Below, piece by piece: positions 40,241 through 47,562 of a stretch of DNA of 64,000 nt; the first letter of the stretch is position 1, and every line of letters starts with the position of its first letter. The stretch covers positions 259,127-323,126 of the forward strand of contig SMNH02000002.1 in assembly GCA_006383075.2 (NCBI GenBank). Reading direction: 5' to 3'. The position numbers and the translations under genes are program-made. Origin of the DNA: Kordia sp. TARA_039_SRF (GTDB taxonomy: Bacteria; Bacteroidota; Bacteroidia; Flavobacteriales; Flavobacteriaceae). The notes below the pieces were generated by a model, which worked only from the letters and a program-made list of their open reading frames with translations, was not told where the DNA came from and did not search any database.

Positions 40241-40801
40241 ATGAAAAAATATCTATTAATATTCGCTTTATTAGGATTAGCAAGTTGTTCAACAGCCCAA
40301 ACTATTATTCCAATAGAGCAAAAGAAAGGGTTTCAAGAACAAGAAGGTGTTACTTATTATTACAAGGATGTGAATGGCGCTTTAGCAAAATTTACAGGAA
40401 CATGGAAATATGAAACAAGTACTGAAAGTTTTGAAATAACATTCTACCTCAAAAACAATAAAAATAGTGGTAGCTATCTTTACGACCAACTTATGAGTAG
40501 GTTTAAATACATTAAAAATGGCGTGGAAATCTATAACACATATCAAGAAGTTAATTCGTTAACTTTTTTTGGTGGTTTCTTTATTGAACCGAATGATCTC
40601 AATAAGATTAACATGTCATATCATGAGCCAGGCGTTGCCTATAAGTCACGGTATAAACGCCTTAAATTGGAATATATACCCGCAACGAGCATTGGACAAA
40701 TGCCAACAATCATTTGGCAACGTGATGTTTGGCAAGGTTCACCAACACCACCACCGTATCAAGTTCCCAAAAATATGACATTGGTTAAACAACCACTATA
40801 A
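40241..40801 (+). CDS. DUF6705 family lipoprotein
   Basis: 186 residues from ATG 40241. Signal with lipobox LLGLASCSTAQT, then YYYKDVNGALAKFTGTWKYETSTESFEITFYLKNN, typical of the DUF6705 family of flavobacterial secreted proteins. It follows the 494-residue protein in the same direction and may be its partner, for example immunity for a secreted effector; this is inference. A longer frame from 40214 exists but skips the signal peptide start. Confidence 0.8.
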   Translation: MKKYLLIFALLGLASCSTAQTIIPIEQKKGFQEQEGVTYYYKDVNGALAKFTGTWKYETSTESFEITFYLKNNKNSGSYLYDQLMSRFKYIKNGVEIYNTYQEVNSLTFFGGFFIEPNDLNKINMSYHEPGVAYKSRYKRLKLEYIPATSIGQMPTIIWQRDVWQGSPTPPPYQVPKNMTLVKQPL

Positions 40802-40806
40802 ATTAT

Positions 40807-42018
40807 TCAAAACCCAATGACTTTATCAAGGGCATCATCGGTTTCTTTGTGCATAAAGTTTTGTTGATAATTGATGGTTGTCGTAATGGATGAATGACGA
40901 TAGAGTTTTTGAAGCATCTGTATTGGTATCGTATCGCCCGCAATATTGCCAAAGCTGTGTCTTGCGATGTGCATGGAGAGTTTTTTATCAATCTCTAATG
41001 TTTCTGCCACCATCGCTAAACGACGATTGAGATTGCGCGTGATGGTCTTAATGCGTACGCTAAGTGCTTTCTCATCCTTAACATTCACACCCTTTAAATT
41101 CGGAAAGACAAAATCTGTCTTGCGCTTTTTATCTTTCATATAGATATCCAAAATTGTTTGGGCTTTTTCGGGTACTTTTAAAGAAACAAGTTTTTTATTC
41201 TTTCCCATGCGATAATACAAACGATTATCTTTAAAGTCCGACCATTTGAGTTTAAGCACATCCCCCACTCTAATGCCTGCGAAATAAAAGCTGAACAACC
41301 AAACATTCAAAGCGTGTTGTTGCGCAGGCGTTATACCCGTGGCGTTTTCAAGGAGTTGAATTTCTTCTCTGTTCAAACCAATCTTTTCACTTTCTGGAAT
41401 TTTGATTTGATATTTACCTTTACCAAAAGGATAATTGTTTTTATCTGTGATGCCTTGGGCTATCGCCATATTATAAATCGTGCGTATCAATATCATGTAA
41501 TTGGCAACCGTTCTTTCAGAACGTTTTAACTTGTATATGAGGTAAGTCTTGAATTTATCCAGTAATGTGACATCTAAATCGATAAAATCAATATGTTCTT
41601 TGCCAAGATATTTTTTAAAAATCTCTAATCGTCCACTATCATTATTACTTTGATTAAACTTCTTTCGTTCCTCTAGATTTCTAAGATAGATATCTGCAAT
41701 GACGAAAAAATCTGCTTTATTATCATTAACAATCTTTGTCTTAATGGATTTAACCGTTTTGCTTTTATCGGTGGTTTCGACATCCAAAGCAATACTATGC
41801 GCTTCGCTTAATTTTTTCTGTAAGAAGTTATTCAATCTGGCAGAATTAGGATGAGATTTTTTAACCCTACCTTGCACCGCATCCCAATCTTTTTCTAAGA
41901 TATATTCGCCCGTAAAAACATAACGGGTTTTGCGATTTTTAGTAATGCGTAATGCAAGAGGAAAGGTGTTGTTTTTCTTCTTATAATTTGTGCGCAGAAC
42001 AATTTTTACCGTTGCCAT
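40807..42018 (-). CDS. int: Tyrosine-type integrase of the element
   Basis: 403 residues. The N-terminal arm-binding domain (KIVLRTNYKKKNNTFPLALRITKNRKTRYVFTGEYI) is followed by a SAM-like core-binding domain and the catalytic domain. Catalytic residues: Arg in FAGIRVGDVLKL, HIARHSFGN, and Tyr in HSSITTTINYQQNF. It would integrate the element in the tRNA-Met 3' half. It lies next to attR, with the arm-type repeat (42054-42077) immediately before its start. Bacteroidota-type, unlike the second integrase at 21036. Confidence 0.93.
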   Translation of the reverse strand: MATVKIVLRTNYKKKNNTFPLALRITKNRKTRYVFTGEYILEKDWDAVQGRVKKSHPNSARLNNFLQKKLSEAHSIALDVETTDKSKTVKSIKTKIVNDNKADFFVIADIYLRNLEERKKFNQSNNDSGRLEIFKKYLGKEHIDFIDLDVTLLDKFKTYLIYKLKRSERTVANYMILIRTIYNMAIAQGITDKNNYPFGKGKYQIKIPESEKIGLNREEIQLLENATGITPAQQHALNVWLFSFYFAGIRVGDVLKLKWSDFKDNRLYYRMGKNKKLVSLKVPEKAQTILDIYMKDKKRKTDFVFPNLKGVNVKDEKALSVRIKTITRNLNRRLAMVAETLEIDKKLSMHIARHSFGNIAGDTIPIQMLQKLYRHSSITTTINYQQNFMHKETDDALDKVIGF

Positions 42019-42053
42019 ATTGATTGTCTTTATACTTTAAAGATACAAAATCT

Positions 42054-42077
42054 CTGTACAACATATGTACAACAAAT
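42054..42077 (+). repeat. Right arm-type integrase site (24-bp repeat)
   Basis: Exact copy of 16230-16253 in the same orientation, carrying TGTACAAC twice. It sits 36 bases upstream of the integrase ATG and 102 bases inside attR, so it may also autoregulate the integrase. Confidence 0.7.
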
Positions 42078-42179
42078 AATGTTTTTTAATCATTTTTATT
42101 GATTCTTAATCACGTTTAAAATCAATAAAAACAGTTGATTACAAACCATTTAGCTTCAATAAGCGTCAATCGTCACCGA

Positions 42180-42223
42180 ATTCATAACCCGGAGGTCTCG
42201 GGTTCAATTCCCGATCTCGCTAC
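42180..42223 (+). repeat. attR: 44-bp direct repeat (tRNA-Met 3' fragment)
   Basis: Identical to 16135-16178. Only the tRNA 3' half from the anticodon loop is present, without the 5' half, so it is not a functional tRNA. Confidence 0.93.
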
Positions 42224-42256
42224 GAAGACAATTATACACGTATTGTCAATGTTTAT

Positions 42257-42290
42257 AAGGTTTTCCTTCATTTGGAAAACCTTTTTTTTA
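42257..42290 (+). terminator. Original terminator of the tRNA-Met locus
   Basis: AAGGTTTTCC pairs with GGAAAACCTT, followed by TTTTTT. It lies just outside attR and probably served the tRNA before insertion. Confidence 0.85.
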
Positions 42291-42384
42291 TGTCTAGAAT
42301 TTAAAATTATTTTTGAAGATACTTCTGTTGAATGACTTAAAAACTATCAACTCAACTATTTACAACATCCTTATATGTAACGTT

Positions 42385-43923
42385 CTACGATGCAATACTT
42401 TGTAAGATCAGCTTTTTTTGATGCGCTAAATCGTCTGAGGAGAGTTTTTGTAGTTTTCTTTCTAAGTTTTCCACACAACTGAATTCAAAGAAGTTTTGCA
42501 GTACACCAAATTCTGTTTTTAAATCTCTTGAAGAAGCATCAATTTCAAAGTACGGAACATCTCCTTGTAACATTTGGTGAATTTCACTTTTGAGAATGAG
42601 ATGCAATTCAGAGTCTTTAGGTACATTTTTAAAGGCTACCGACAAATAGTCTTCAATTTTTTTAGTGTACGTTTTTTTATCCGTTAAATTTTTAGGCAAC
42701 TTCATGTACTCTAAAATTTTCACATATACATTGGTCGGTCGCCAGATAAAACGAACAGTTTTCGCATCAAAATGTTTTACAGGTGTCTTTTTATCAAACA
42801 GTAAAAAATCGCGATGCTTTATAAAGAGCTGATAACAAGCTTCAAAACCTGCTAACAATTCTTTAGTGTACTTGTCTACAAATTGCTTTTCACCTTGATA
42901 TTCAGGCACATTATTTTTAATAAAATCCTGTTTCGCCATTTTCGTGACAATTTTCCAATCGTCCGTGAATTCGTGAACGCTCATTTTTTTGAAACCTTCC
43001 AAATGTGTTTCTTTAGAACACCCAAATCCACACATCCCGACAGGAAACCCTTTGTCATTTCCCTGATTGGGCAACAACAAACTACTCAATACTGTATCTT
43101 GCTCAGTTTCTGTGTCAAATGCTTTAAAGAACTTTTTTAAGTTATCGTATATTTTGGGTTGAATGATGGTTTCATGGTCAATCAAAATAGGCGTTCCATT
43201 ATGTACAATCAAGTTTTCATAGTGAAAATCAGAAGCATTTAATACGTACGTTACTGCCAATAGAATTCCTGCTCTGTAGTAATAATTAGCTATTTCGTCA
43301 GGTGATTTTAAGGATTCGTATGTCACAAATTCTTGCCAGTGATAACTTCCTTTGTTATAGGTTTTATAACCAAAATCACCCATATCTAAATATGTACTAA
43401 TCCAATTCAAAAACGCGTGATATGCCGTTGTAATTCCACCATTGCTTGGTTTGTAAACAACTTTTCGTTTTTTATCAACTTCTATAATTGTAGTTGATTT
43501 TCCATGATGAAAATCTCCCAAACCGATATTAATGTCAGAAATCCGTGCAGTTGGTTCGGAAAGTATTTTTGCGTTATACAATGCTTTTTTGTCTACGGCA
43601 AATTGTGACAATAGCGTAGCCACAAAAGTTTCTAGTTTCGTTTCTTGTCGTGTGAGAAGTGTATTGGCGTGCGGATACTTCTCTTTAATAATTACGTTTC
43701 GCGTATGCGGAAAATCGGTTACAAATGTTGAAAAACCAGCATACGTATGTTGCGCTTTGTACTTATCAAAACAATCATATAAAATTCGCTCATTTTGAAC
43801 ATACATAAAACGATTCAACTCCTGCAACAACTTGTTTCTCAACGCACTGTTTTGGCTTACAAGCGCATGCACTGTTGTCAAATCAAAAAAATCTGCAGTT
43901 GTTATATGTGATGTTGTTTGCAT
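42385..43923 (-). CDS. LanM-type dehydratase (DUF4135) lacking the cyclase domain
   Basis: 512 residues. The class II lanthipeptide dehydratase fold is clear: GLGDFHHGKSTTIIEV with K158 in VVYKPSNGG, the kinase-type D232-x-H234-x-x-N237 in SDFHYENLIV, D249-x-E251 in ILIDHETI, and the elimination-type R395/T397/Y400 in IWRPTNVY. It should phosphorylate and then eliminate Ser/Thr in a precursor core. The usual C-terminal LanC cyclase (about 400 residues with zinc ligands) is absent here and elsewhere in the window. It is last in the operon behind the glycosyltransferase (18-base gap). Confidence 0.85.
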   Translation of the reverse strand: MQTTSHITTADFFDLTTVHALVSQNSALRNKLLQELNRFMYVQNERILYDCFDKYKAQHTYAGFSTFVTDFPHTRNVIIKEKYPHANTLLTRQETKLETFVATLLSQFAVDKKALYNAKILSEPTARISDINIGLGDFHHGKSTTIIEVDKKRKVVYKPSNGGITTAYHAFLNWISTYLDMGDFGYKTYNKGSYHWQEFVTYESLKSPDEIANYYYRAGILLAVTYVLNASDFHYENLIVHNGTPILIDHETIIQPKIYDNLKKFFKAFDTETEQDTVLSSLLLPNQGNDKGFPVGMCGFGCSKETHLEGFKKMSVHEFTDDWKIVTKMAKQDFIKNNVPEYQGEKQFVDKYTKELLAGFEACYQLFIKHRDFLLFDKKTPVKHFDAKTVRFIWRPTNVYVKILEYMKLPKNLTDKKTYTKKIEDYLSVAFKNVPKDSELHLILKSEIHQMLQGDVPYFEIDASSRDLKTEFGVLQNFFEFSCVENLERKLQKLSSDDLAHQKKLILQSIAS

Positions 43924-43941
43924 GCTATGAATTGTATTTGA

Positions 43942-45126
43942 TTATCCTGCAACCGCCATAAGTTGATGGTATAACGTTTCTTTTTCTCGGTAATCGTTGA
44001 ATATGTTTCGAAAGGTATTCAAATTGGTTTGATAGCTGTCATTTTCTAGCAAATCGGTCAACGCTGAAAAAATTTCGTCCACATCCGATTCTAAAGGATG
44101 CAGCTTTTTACCCAAACCTAAATTTTCAATTCGTTTTGTATTGTAAGGTTGATCGCGCGTAAGCGGAAAGCACAACATCGGCGTTTGTGCGTAAATACAT
44201 TCTTTGATAGAGCCAATTCCACCATGTGTAATCATGAGTTTGGAACTGTATAAAAGTTTATTTTGATCGAACCAATTCACCAAATTGATATTTTCGGTTG
44301 TGCAAGCATGAACCAAATCGTCCGTTAATACACCATCGGGAATAGACAGAATAAATTTGTATGAAGCATCTTTCGCTCGTAATAATTTGCAACACGCTAT
44401 GACTTTTTCTACAATTTTATTAATCACCAATGGAAATTGCTTGCTGTAAGAGCCCATGGAAAACAAGATGACATTGTTTTTTTCTGGAATTTCGTCACTC
44501 AAATCATTTCCACCAATAATGGCTTCAGAATATTCTACATTTTGATGTTCGTACTTGGCATCAATGTCCATTTCTTTCGGACAGAGAATGAATTCTTTAA
44601 AATCTTGATAAGTTTCTGCAACCACTGTTTCCAGGTCTTTTTCTGGTGTCTGTAATATCGTTGTTACGAGTGTTTGAATTTCTTTATCCGCGGTTTCGTA
44701 ATGAAAATTATATAAAAATTTTGGTGTAAATAATTCGCCGCGCATTAAAATGTTGACACAGCAGTATTTGATTTGATTGTATTTTTTCTTGAAGAATGGC
44801 AACAAGTATGACATGTAATATGAAAATAATATCATGTTAGGTTGTACGTGTTCCATGATGCCATCTAACTGTCCATCTGCAATTCCTTGCAATGTTTTGG
44901 TATCAAAAAAACCTAAATCGACTGTATTGACTACATTTTGCTTTTCCAAATCAAAAACTTCAGACGCGATGTACGTGTACGGTTGTTTTTCAAAAAAAGA
45001 ACGATTGTCAGTACTTCCACAAAAAACAACACGATGTCCTTTGCTTTGAAGCGTTTTAGCAATGCCAAGCATTGGAATATTATGACTGATATCGTTATCG
45101 CAAAATATTAAAACAGCTTTTTTCAT
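43942..45126 (-). CDS. GT1/UGT-type glycosyltransferase
   Basis: 394 residues, GT-B fold of the MGT/UGT group. The N-terminal domain begins KKAVLIFCDNDISHNIPMLGIAKTLQSKGHRV. The C-terminal donor-binding part holds ILFSMGSYSKQ, then LMITHGGIGSIKECIYAQTPMLCFPLTRDQPYNTKRIENLGLG, the UGT signature with the HGG motif and the final DQ for the sugar nucleotide. It probably glycosylates the RiPP product or self-protects by modification. It stands between the dehydratase and the precursor genes. Confidence 0.88.
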   Translation of the reverse strand: MKKAVLIFCDNDISHNIPMLGIAKTLQSKGHRVVFCGSTDNRSFFEKQPYTYIASEVFDLEKQNVVNTVDLGFFDTKTLQGIADGQLDGIMEHVQPNMILFSYYMSYLLPFFKKKYNQIKYCCVNILMRGELFTPKFLYNFHYETADKEIQTLVTTILQTPEKDLETVVAETYQDFKEFILCPKEMDIDAKYEHQNVEYSEAIIGGNDLSDEIPEKNNVILFSMGSYSKQFPLVINKIVEKVIACCKLLRAKDASYKFILSIPDGVLTDDLVHACTTENINLVNWFDQNKLLYSSKLMITHGGIGSIKECIYAQTPMLCFPLTRDQPYNTKRIENLGLGKKLHPLESDVDEIFSALTDLLENDSYQTNLNTFRNIFNDYREKETLYHQLMAVAG

Positions 45127-45216
45127 GGTGATGTTGATATTATTTTTTGAATTGATTTGATGTTTTTACGTTTGTAGAACAGTTGATGTATAGTTGTTTC
45201 ACGAGTAATAACAACA

Positions 45217-45240
45217 AATTCCCAAGTATTTTTGGGAATT
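45217..45240. terminator. Hairpin between small membrane gene and glycosyltransferase
   Basis: AATTCCCAA-GTATTT-TTGGGAATT. On the minus strand only a short TTTG follows, so it may be an attenuator rather than a full terminator. Confidence 0.5.
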
Positions 45241-45259
45241 ATTTACAATGTGAAAAGGG

Positions 45260-45421
45260 TTATTTTTTTACGTAAAATCCTGTAATAAATAAAATAACAC
45301 CTACAATACAAAGTACCACTGTAAGTGTGGTATATTTTTCTTGTTTGCCAAGCATGAAGGCTACAATACCTAAAAAAAGAATACAAATTCCTATCCAATT
45401 TAAACTACTCAATTTATCCAT
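45260..45421 (-). CDS. Small two-helix membrane protein
   Basis: A 53-codon frame from ATG 45421: MDKLSSLNWIGICILFLGIV..., a KQEKY turn, then TVVLCIVGVILFITGFY and a VKK end. Two TM helices with a short loop. It lies between the precursor genes and the glycosyltransferase in the same direction. Small two-TM proteins in RiPP clusters often serve as immunity factors, which is the leading guess. Confidence 0.65.
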   Translation of the reverse strand: MDKLSSLNWIGICILFLGIVAFMLGKQEKYTTLTVVLCIVGVILFITGFYVKK

Positions 45422-45440
45422 TTTGATTATTTTTTTAAGT

Positions 45441-45485
45441 TAAAAAATGAGCTCCCTCAAGCGGAAAACCTAATCTCAAGGGAGC
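45441..45485 (-). terminator. Leaky terminator between precursor genes and modification genes
   Basis: On the minus strand GCTCCCTTGAG pairs with CTTGAGGGAGC (11 bp with two G-U), then TCATTTTTTAAC. Placed after five precursor genes, it would keep precursor mRNA abundant and modification enzymes low. Confidence 0.8.
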
Positions 45486-45521
45486 AAACATATATAAATG
45501 TATTACGAAGTATCTACATGT

Positions 45522-45869
45522 TTAGAAAAGTATTGCTCCTACGGCAACTCCAGCGGCTAACACAGTAAAGTATGCTGCTACAGGTGTTACTCCACCAGCG
45601 ACTAATTCTAACTGTTCGTCAGATAATTCTAATTCTTCTAAGTTTGGCTCAGCAGGAATGTTGAAATAAATTGCATTCGAGTCAGCACTTTGATCTCTTA
45701 CAACGATTCTTTTTCCTTCTGGAAGATTGATTTCGTTTCCTGTAAATTTCTCTAATGTAGCTACAGGATCAGCTATCAATGCTTGTTTAAATGCTTCGTC
45801 TTCCCAACACTTTGCAATCACGCTCGTCATGATTTGCTGTGCCGCTTCTTGTTTTTTAGTTAATTCCAT
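45522..45869 (-). CDS. NHLP-leader RiPP precursor 1
   Basis: 115 residues. A nitrile-hydratase-like leader (CWEDEAFKQALIADPVATLEKFTG, LPEGKRIVVRDQS, YFNIPAEPN, LSDEQLELVAGG) ends at Gly93. The core of 22 residues is hydrophobic: VTPVAAYFTV..., with AAGVAVG and a terminal ILF. It has two Thr and no Ser or Cys. The leader directs modification and C39 cleavage after GG. It is a close duplicate of precursor 2. A membrane-inserting product is likely. Confidence 0.92.
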   Translation of the reverse strand: MELTKKQEAAQQIMTSVIAKCWEDEAFKQALIADPVATLEKFTGNEINLPEGKRIVVRDQSADSNAIYFNIPAEPNLEELELSDEQLELVAGGVTPVAAYFTVLAAGVAVGAILF

Positions 45870-45901
45870 CGTTTATCTATTTATCTGATTTGAATTAATT
45901 T

Positions 45902-46249
45902 TTAGAAAAGTGTGCTTCCTACAGCAACTCCAGCAGCTAATACTAAGAAGTATGTTGCTACAGGTGTAGCTCCACCAGCTACTAATTCTAATTGCTCATC
46001 AGATAATTCTAACTCGTCTAAGTTTGGCTCAGCAGGAATGTTGAAGTAAATTGCGTTTGCATCAGCACTCTGATCTCTTACAACGATTCTTTTTCCTTCT
46101 GGTAAGTTAATTTCGTTTCCTGTAAATTTCTCTAATGTAGCTACAGGATCAGCGATTAATGCTCTTTTGAATTCTGCATCTTCCCAGCACTTAGCGATTA
46201 CACTTGTCATGATATTTTGTGCTGCTTCTTGTTTTTTAGTTAATTCCAT
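45902..46249 (-). CDS. NHLP-leader RiPP precursor 2
   Basis: 115 residues. The leader is nearly identical to precursor 1, with cleavage expected after VAGG (Gly93). Core: ATPVATYFLV... AAGVAVG...LF with three Thr and one Ser, no Cys. Tyr lies seven residues after the GG, as in precursors 1, 3 and 5. Tandem duplication with precursor 1 (32-base gap). Confidence 0.92.
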   Translation of the reverse strand: MELTKKQEAAQNIMTSVIAKCWEDAEFKRALIADPVATLEKFTGNEINLPEGKRIVVRDQSADANAIYFNIPAEPNLDELELSDEQLELVAGGATPVATYFLVLAAGVAVGSTLF

Positions 46250-46342
46250 CGTATGAAAGTTTTAATTGGTTTGTATTTTATTTAATGATTTGATAGTTGT
46301 TGAGTTTCCCTAAAATATGCTCAACGTTTTTTATGAGGATGA

Positions 46343-46687
46343 TTACTCAGCTAATGCTCCAGCGATTACTCCTACTAAGAAAATTCCTCCGTATACTACG
46401 ATTGGTGCAACTCCACCTGCAACCATTTCTAATTGCTCGTCAGATAATTCTAATTCAGAAACATCTACTTGTCTTGGGATGTTTAAGTAAATTGTGTTAG
46501 GATCTGTTTGATCTTCTACAACAATACGCTGAGAGTTATCTAAGTTTAATTTTTTACCTGTAACTTGCTCAATTGCTGCATTAGGATTGCTAATTAATTG
46601 TTGCTTGAATTCTGGGCTCTCCCAAGCTTTAGCGATTAATGTGTTCATTAATTCTTGTCCTTCTTGTTGTTGTTTTGTAAATTCCAT
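46343..46687 (-). CDS. NHLP-leader RiPP precursor 3
   Basis: 114 residues. Leader with AWESPEFKQQLISNPNAAIEQVTG and LSDEQLEMVAGG. The 22-residue core VAPIVVYGGI... FLVGVIAGALAE contains no Ser, Thr or Cys, so it cannot be dehydrated; it has one Tyr (position 7). Glycine-rich and hydrophobic, similar to the cores of precursors 1 and 2. Confidence 0.91.
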   Translation of the reverse strand: MEFTKQQQEGQELMNTLIAKAWESPEFKQQLISNPNAAIEQVTGKKLNLDNSQRIVVEDQTDPNTIYLNIPRQVDVSELELSDEQLEMVAGGVAPIVVYGGIFLVGVIAGALAE

Positions 46688-46731
46688 TTTGCTTGTTTTT
46701 AAAAGTTTATATTAAAGTTTGATTATGAATA

Positions 46732-47079
46732 TTAAAAAATGATTGGGTCAATTGGCATTGTGTCGTATGGTGGAAAAATTGGACATATAATGTCAATTGG
46801 TAATGATACGTAACTTCCACCTGCAACTGTTTCTAATTGCTCTTCGTTTAACTCTACATCGTCCGTTTGCTGTGCATGCGGAATGTTGATGTAAGTAGTA
46901 GAAGGATTACTTTGGTCTCTTACGACTATTTTTTTTCCTTCTGGAATGTTTAGCTTCACTCCTGTTAACTTTTCTACAGCTGCTAACGGGTTTTCAGTAA
47001 GCTCTCTTTTAAAGTCAGCATCTTCCCATGCTTTCTTTACTATCTGATGATAGAGTTTTTGTTCTTTGGTAAATTCCAT
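46732..47079 (-). CDS. NHLP-leader RiPP precursor 4 (Pro-rich core)
   Basis: 115 residues. The leader ends LNEEQLETVAGG. The 27-residue core (SYVSLPIDII, then CPIFPPYDTM, then PIDPIIF) holds a single Cys, two Ser, one Thr and six Pro, with the motif PID twice. One Cys allows at most one thioether. The DP[IL] motif is shared with precursors 5 and 6. Confidence 0.91.
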   Translation of the reverse strand: MEFTKEQKLYHQIVKKAWEDADFKRELTENPLAAVEKLTGVKLNIPEGKKIVVRDQSNPSTTYINIPHAQQTDDVELNEEQLETVAGGSYVSLPIDIICPIFPPYDTMPIDPIIF

Positions 47080-47118
47080 AATTTTCTGGTTGGTTATTAG
47101 TAATTATTTTTCCCTTAA

Positions 47119-47469
47119 TTAATTTATACGTCCGTCTTTAATTGGATCTACTGGTAATATTGGCAACATTACATACGCTGGCCAAATAATTCCACCACCC
47201 GCAACTACTTCCAATTGGTCTTCAGACAATTCCAGATCTTCCATGTTTGGTTCCGCAGGAATATTTACATAAATCTTCTCTTGCGACGTCTGATCTCTTA
47301 CTATTAATGTTTTCCCTTCTGGAAGTTGTACACGTTCTCCAGTCGCCTTTTCTATAGCATCTAATGGATTCGCAATTAGTGCTGCTTTAAACGCATCATC
47401 GCTCCATGCTTTGTGAATTATTTTCTCTAATAATTCTTGAGATTTCTGTTGAGAACTTGTAGGTTTCAT
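47119..47469 (-). CDS. NHLP-leader RiPP precursor 5, first of the five-precursor operon
   Basis: 116 residues. The leader ends LSEDQLEVVAGG. The 24-residue core is GIIWPAYVML, then PILPVDPIKDGRIN, with no Ser, Thr or Cys. Tyr is at position 7 and there are one Trp and four Pro. A TTGGC-N23 promoter lies 37 bases upstream, and it is followed by precursors 4, 3, 2 and 1. Confidence 0.92.
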   Translation of the reverse strand: MKPTSSQQKSQELLEKIIHKAWSDDAFKAALIANPLDAIEKATGERVQLPEGKTLIVRDQTSQEKIYVNIPAEPNMEDLELSEDQLEVVAGGGIIWPAYVMLPILPVDPIKDGRIN

Positions 47470-47505
47470 ATGTCTACTCTTGTTTCTTATTCTTTGTTTA
47501 CAGTG

Positions 47506-47544
47506 TAAAGATATTAGTATGTTTTTCTATAAAAACGCCAAAAA
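47506..47544 (-). promoter_or_regulatory. TTGGC-N23 promoter of precursors 5-1
   Basis: Minus strand: TTTTTGGC (47537-47544), 23 bases, TATCTTTA (47506-47513). Confidence 0.65.
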
Positions 47545-47562
47545 TTCCGTCAAAACTGTTTC

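Larger units (their letters stand above)
16135..42223. mobile_element. 26-kb integrative mobilizable element in tRNA-Met
   Basis: It is bounded by 44-bp direct repeats (attL 16135-16178, attR 42180-42223). A tyrosine integrase lies at the right end and a matched 24-bp repeat just inside each end. It encodes two relaxases (MobF 23615-26221, MobP-like 29367-30440), MobC and a VirD4-type ATPase, but no recognisable T4SS channel or mating-pair genes, so it should be mobilizable rather than self-transmissible. Gene content is mixed: the mobilization core uses proteobacterial-type promoters and some strong Shine-Dalgarno sites, while cargo genes look flavobacterial. Confidence 0.88.

Noticed and set aside
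42180-42223. Second tRNA-Met gene
   Set aside because: Only the 3' half is present; it is the attR repeat.
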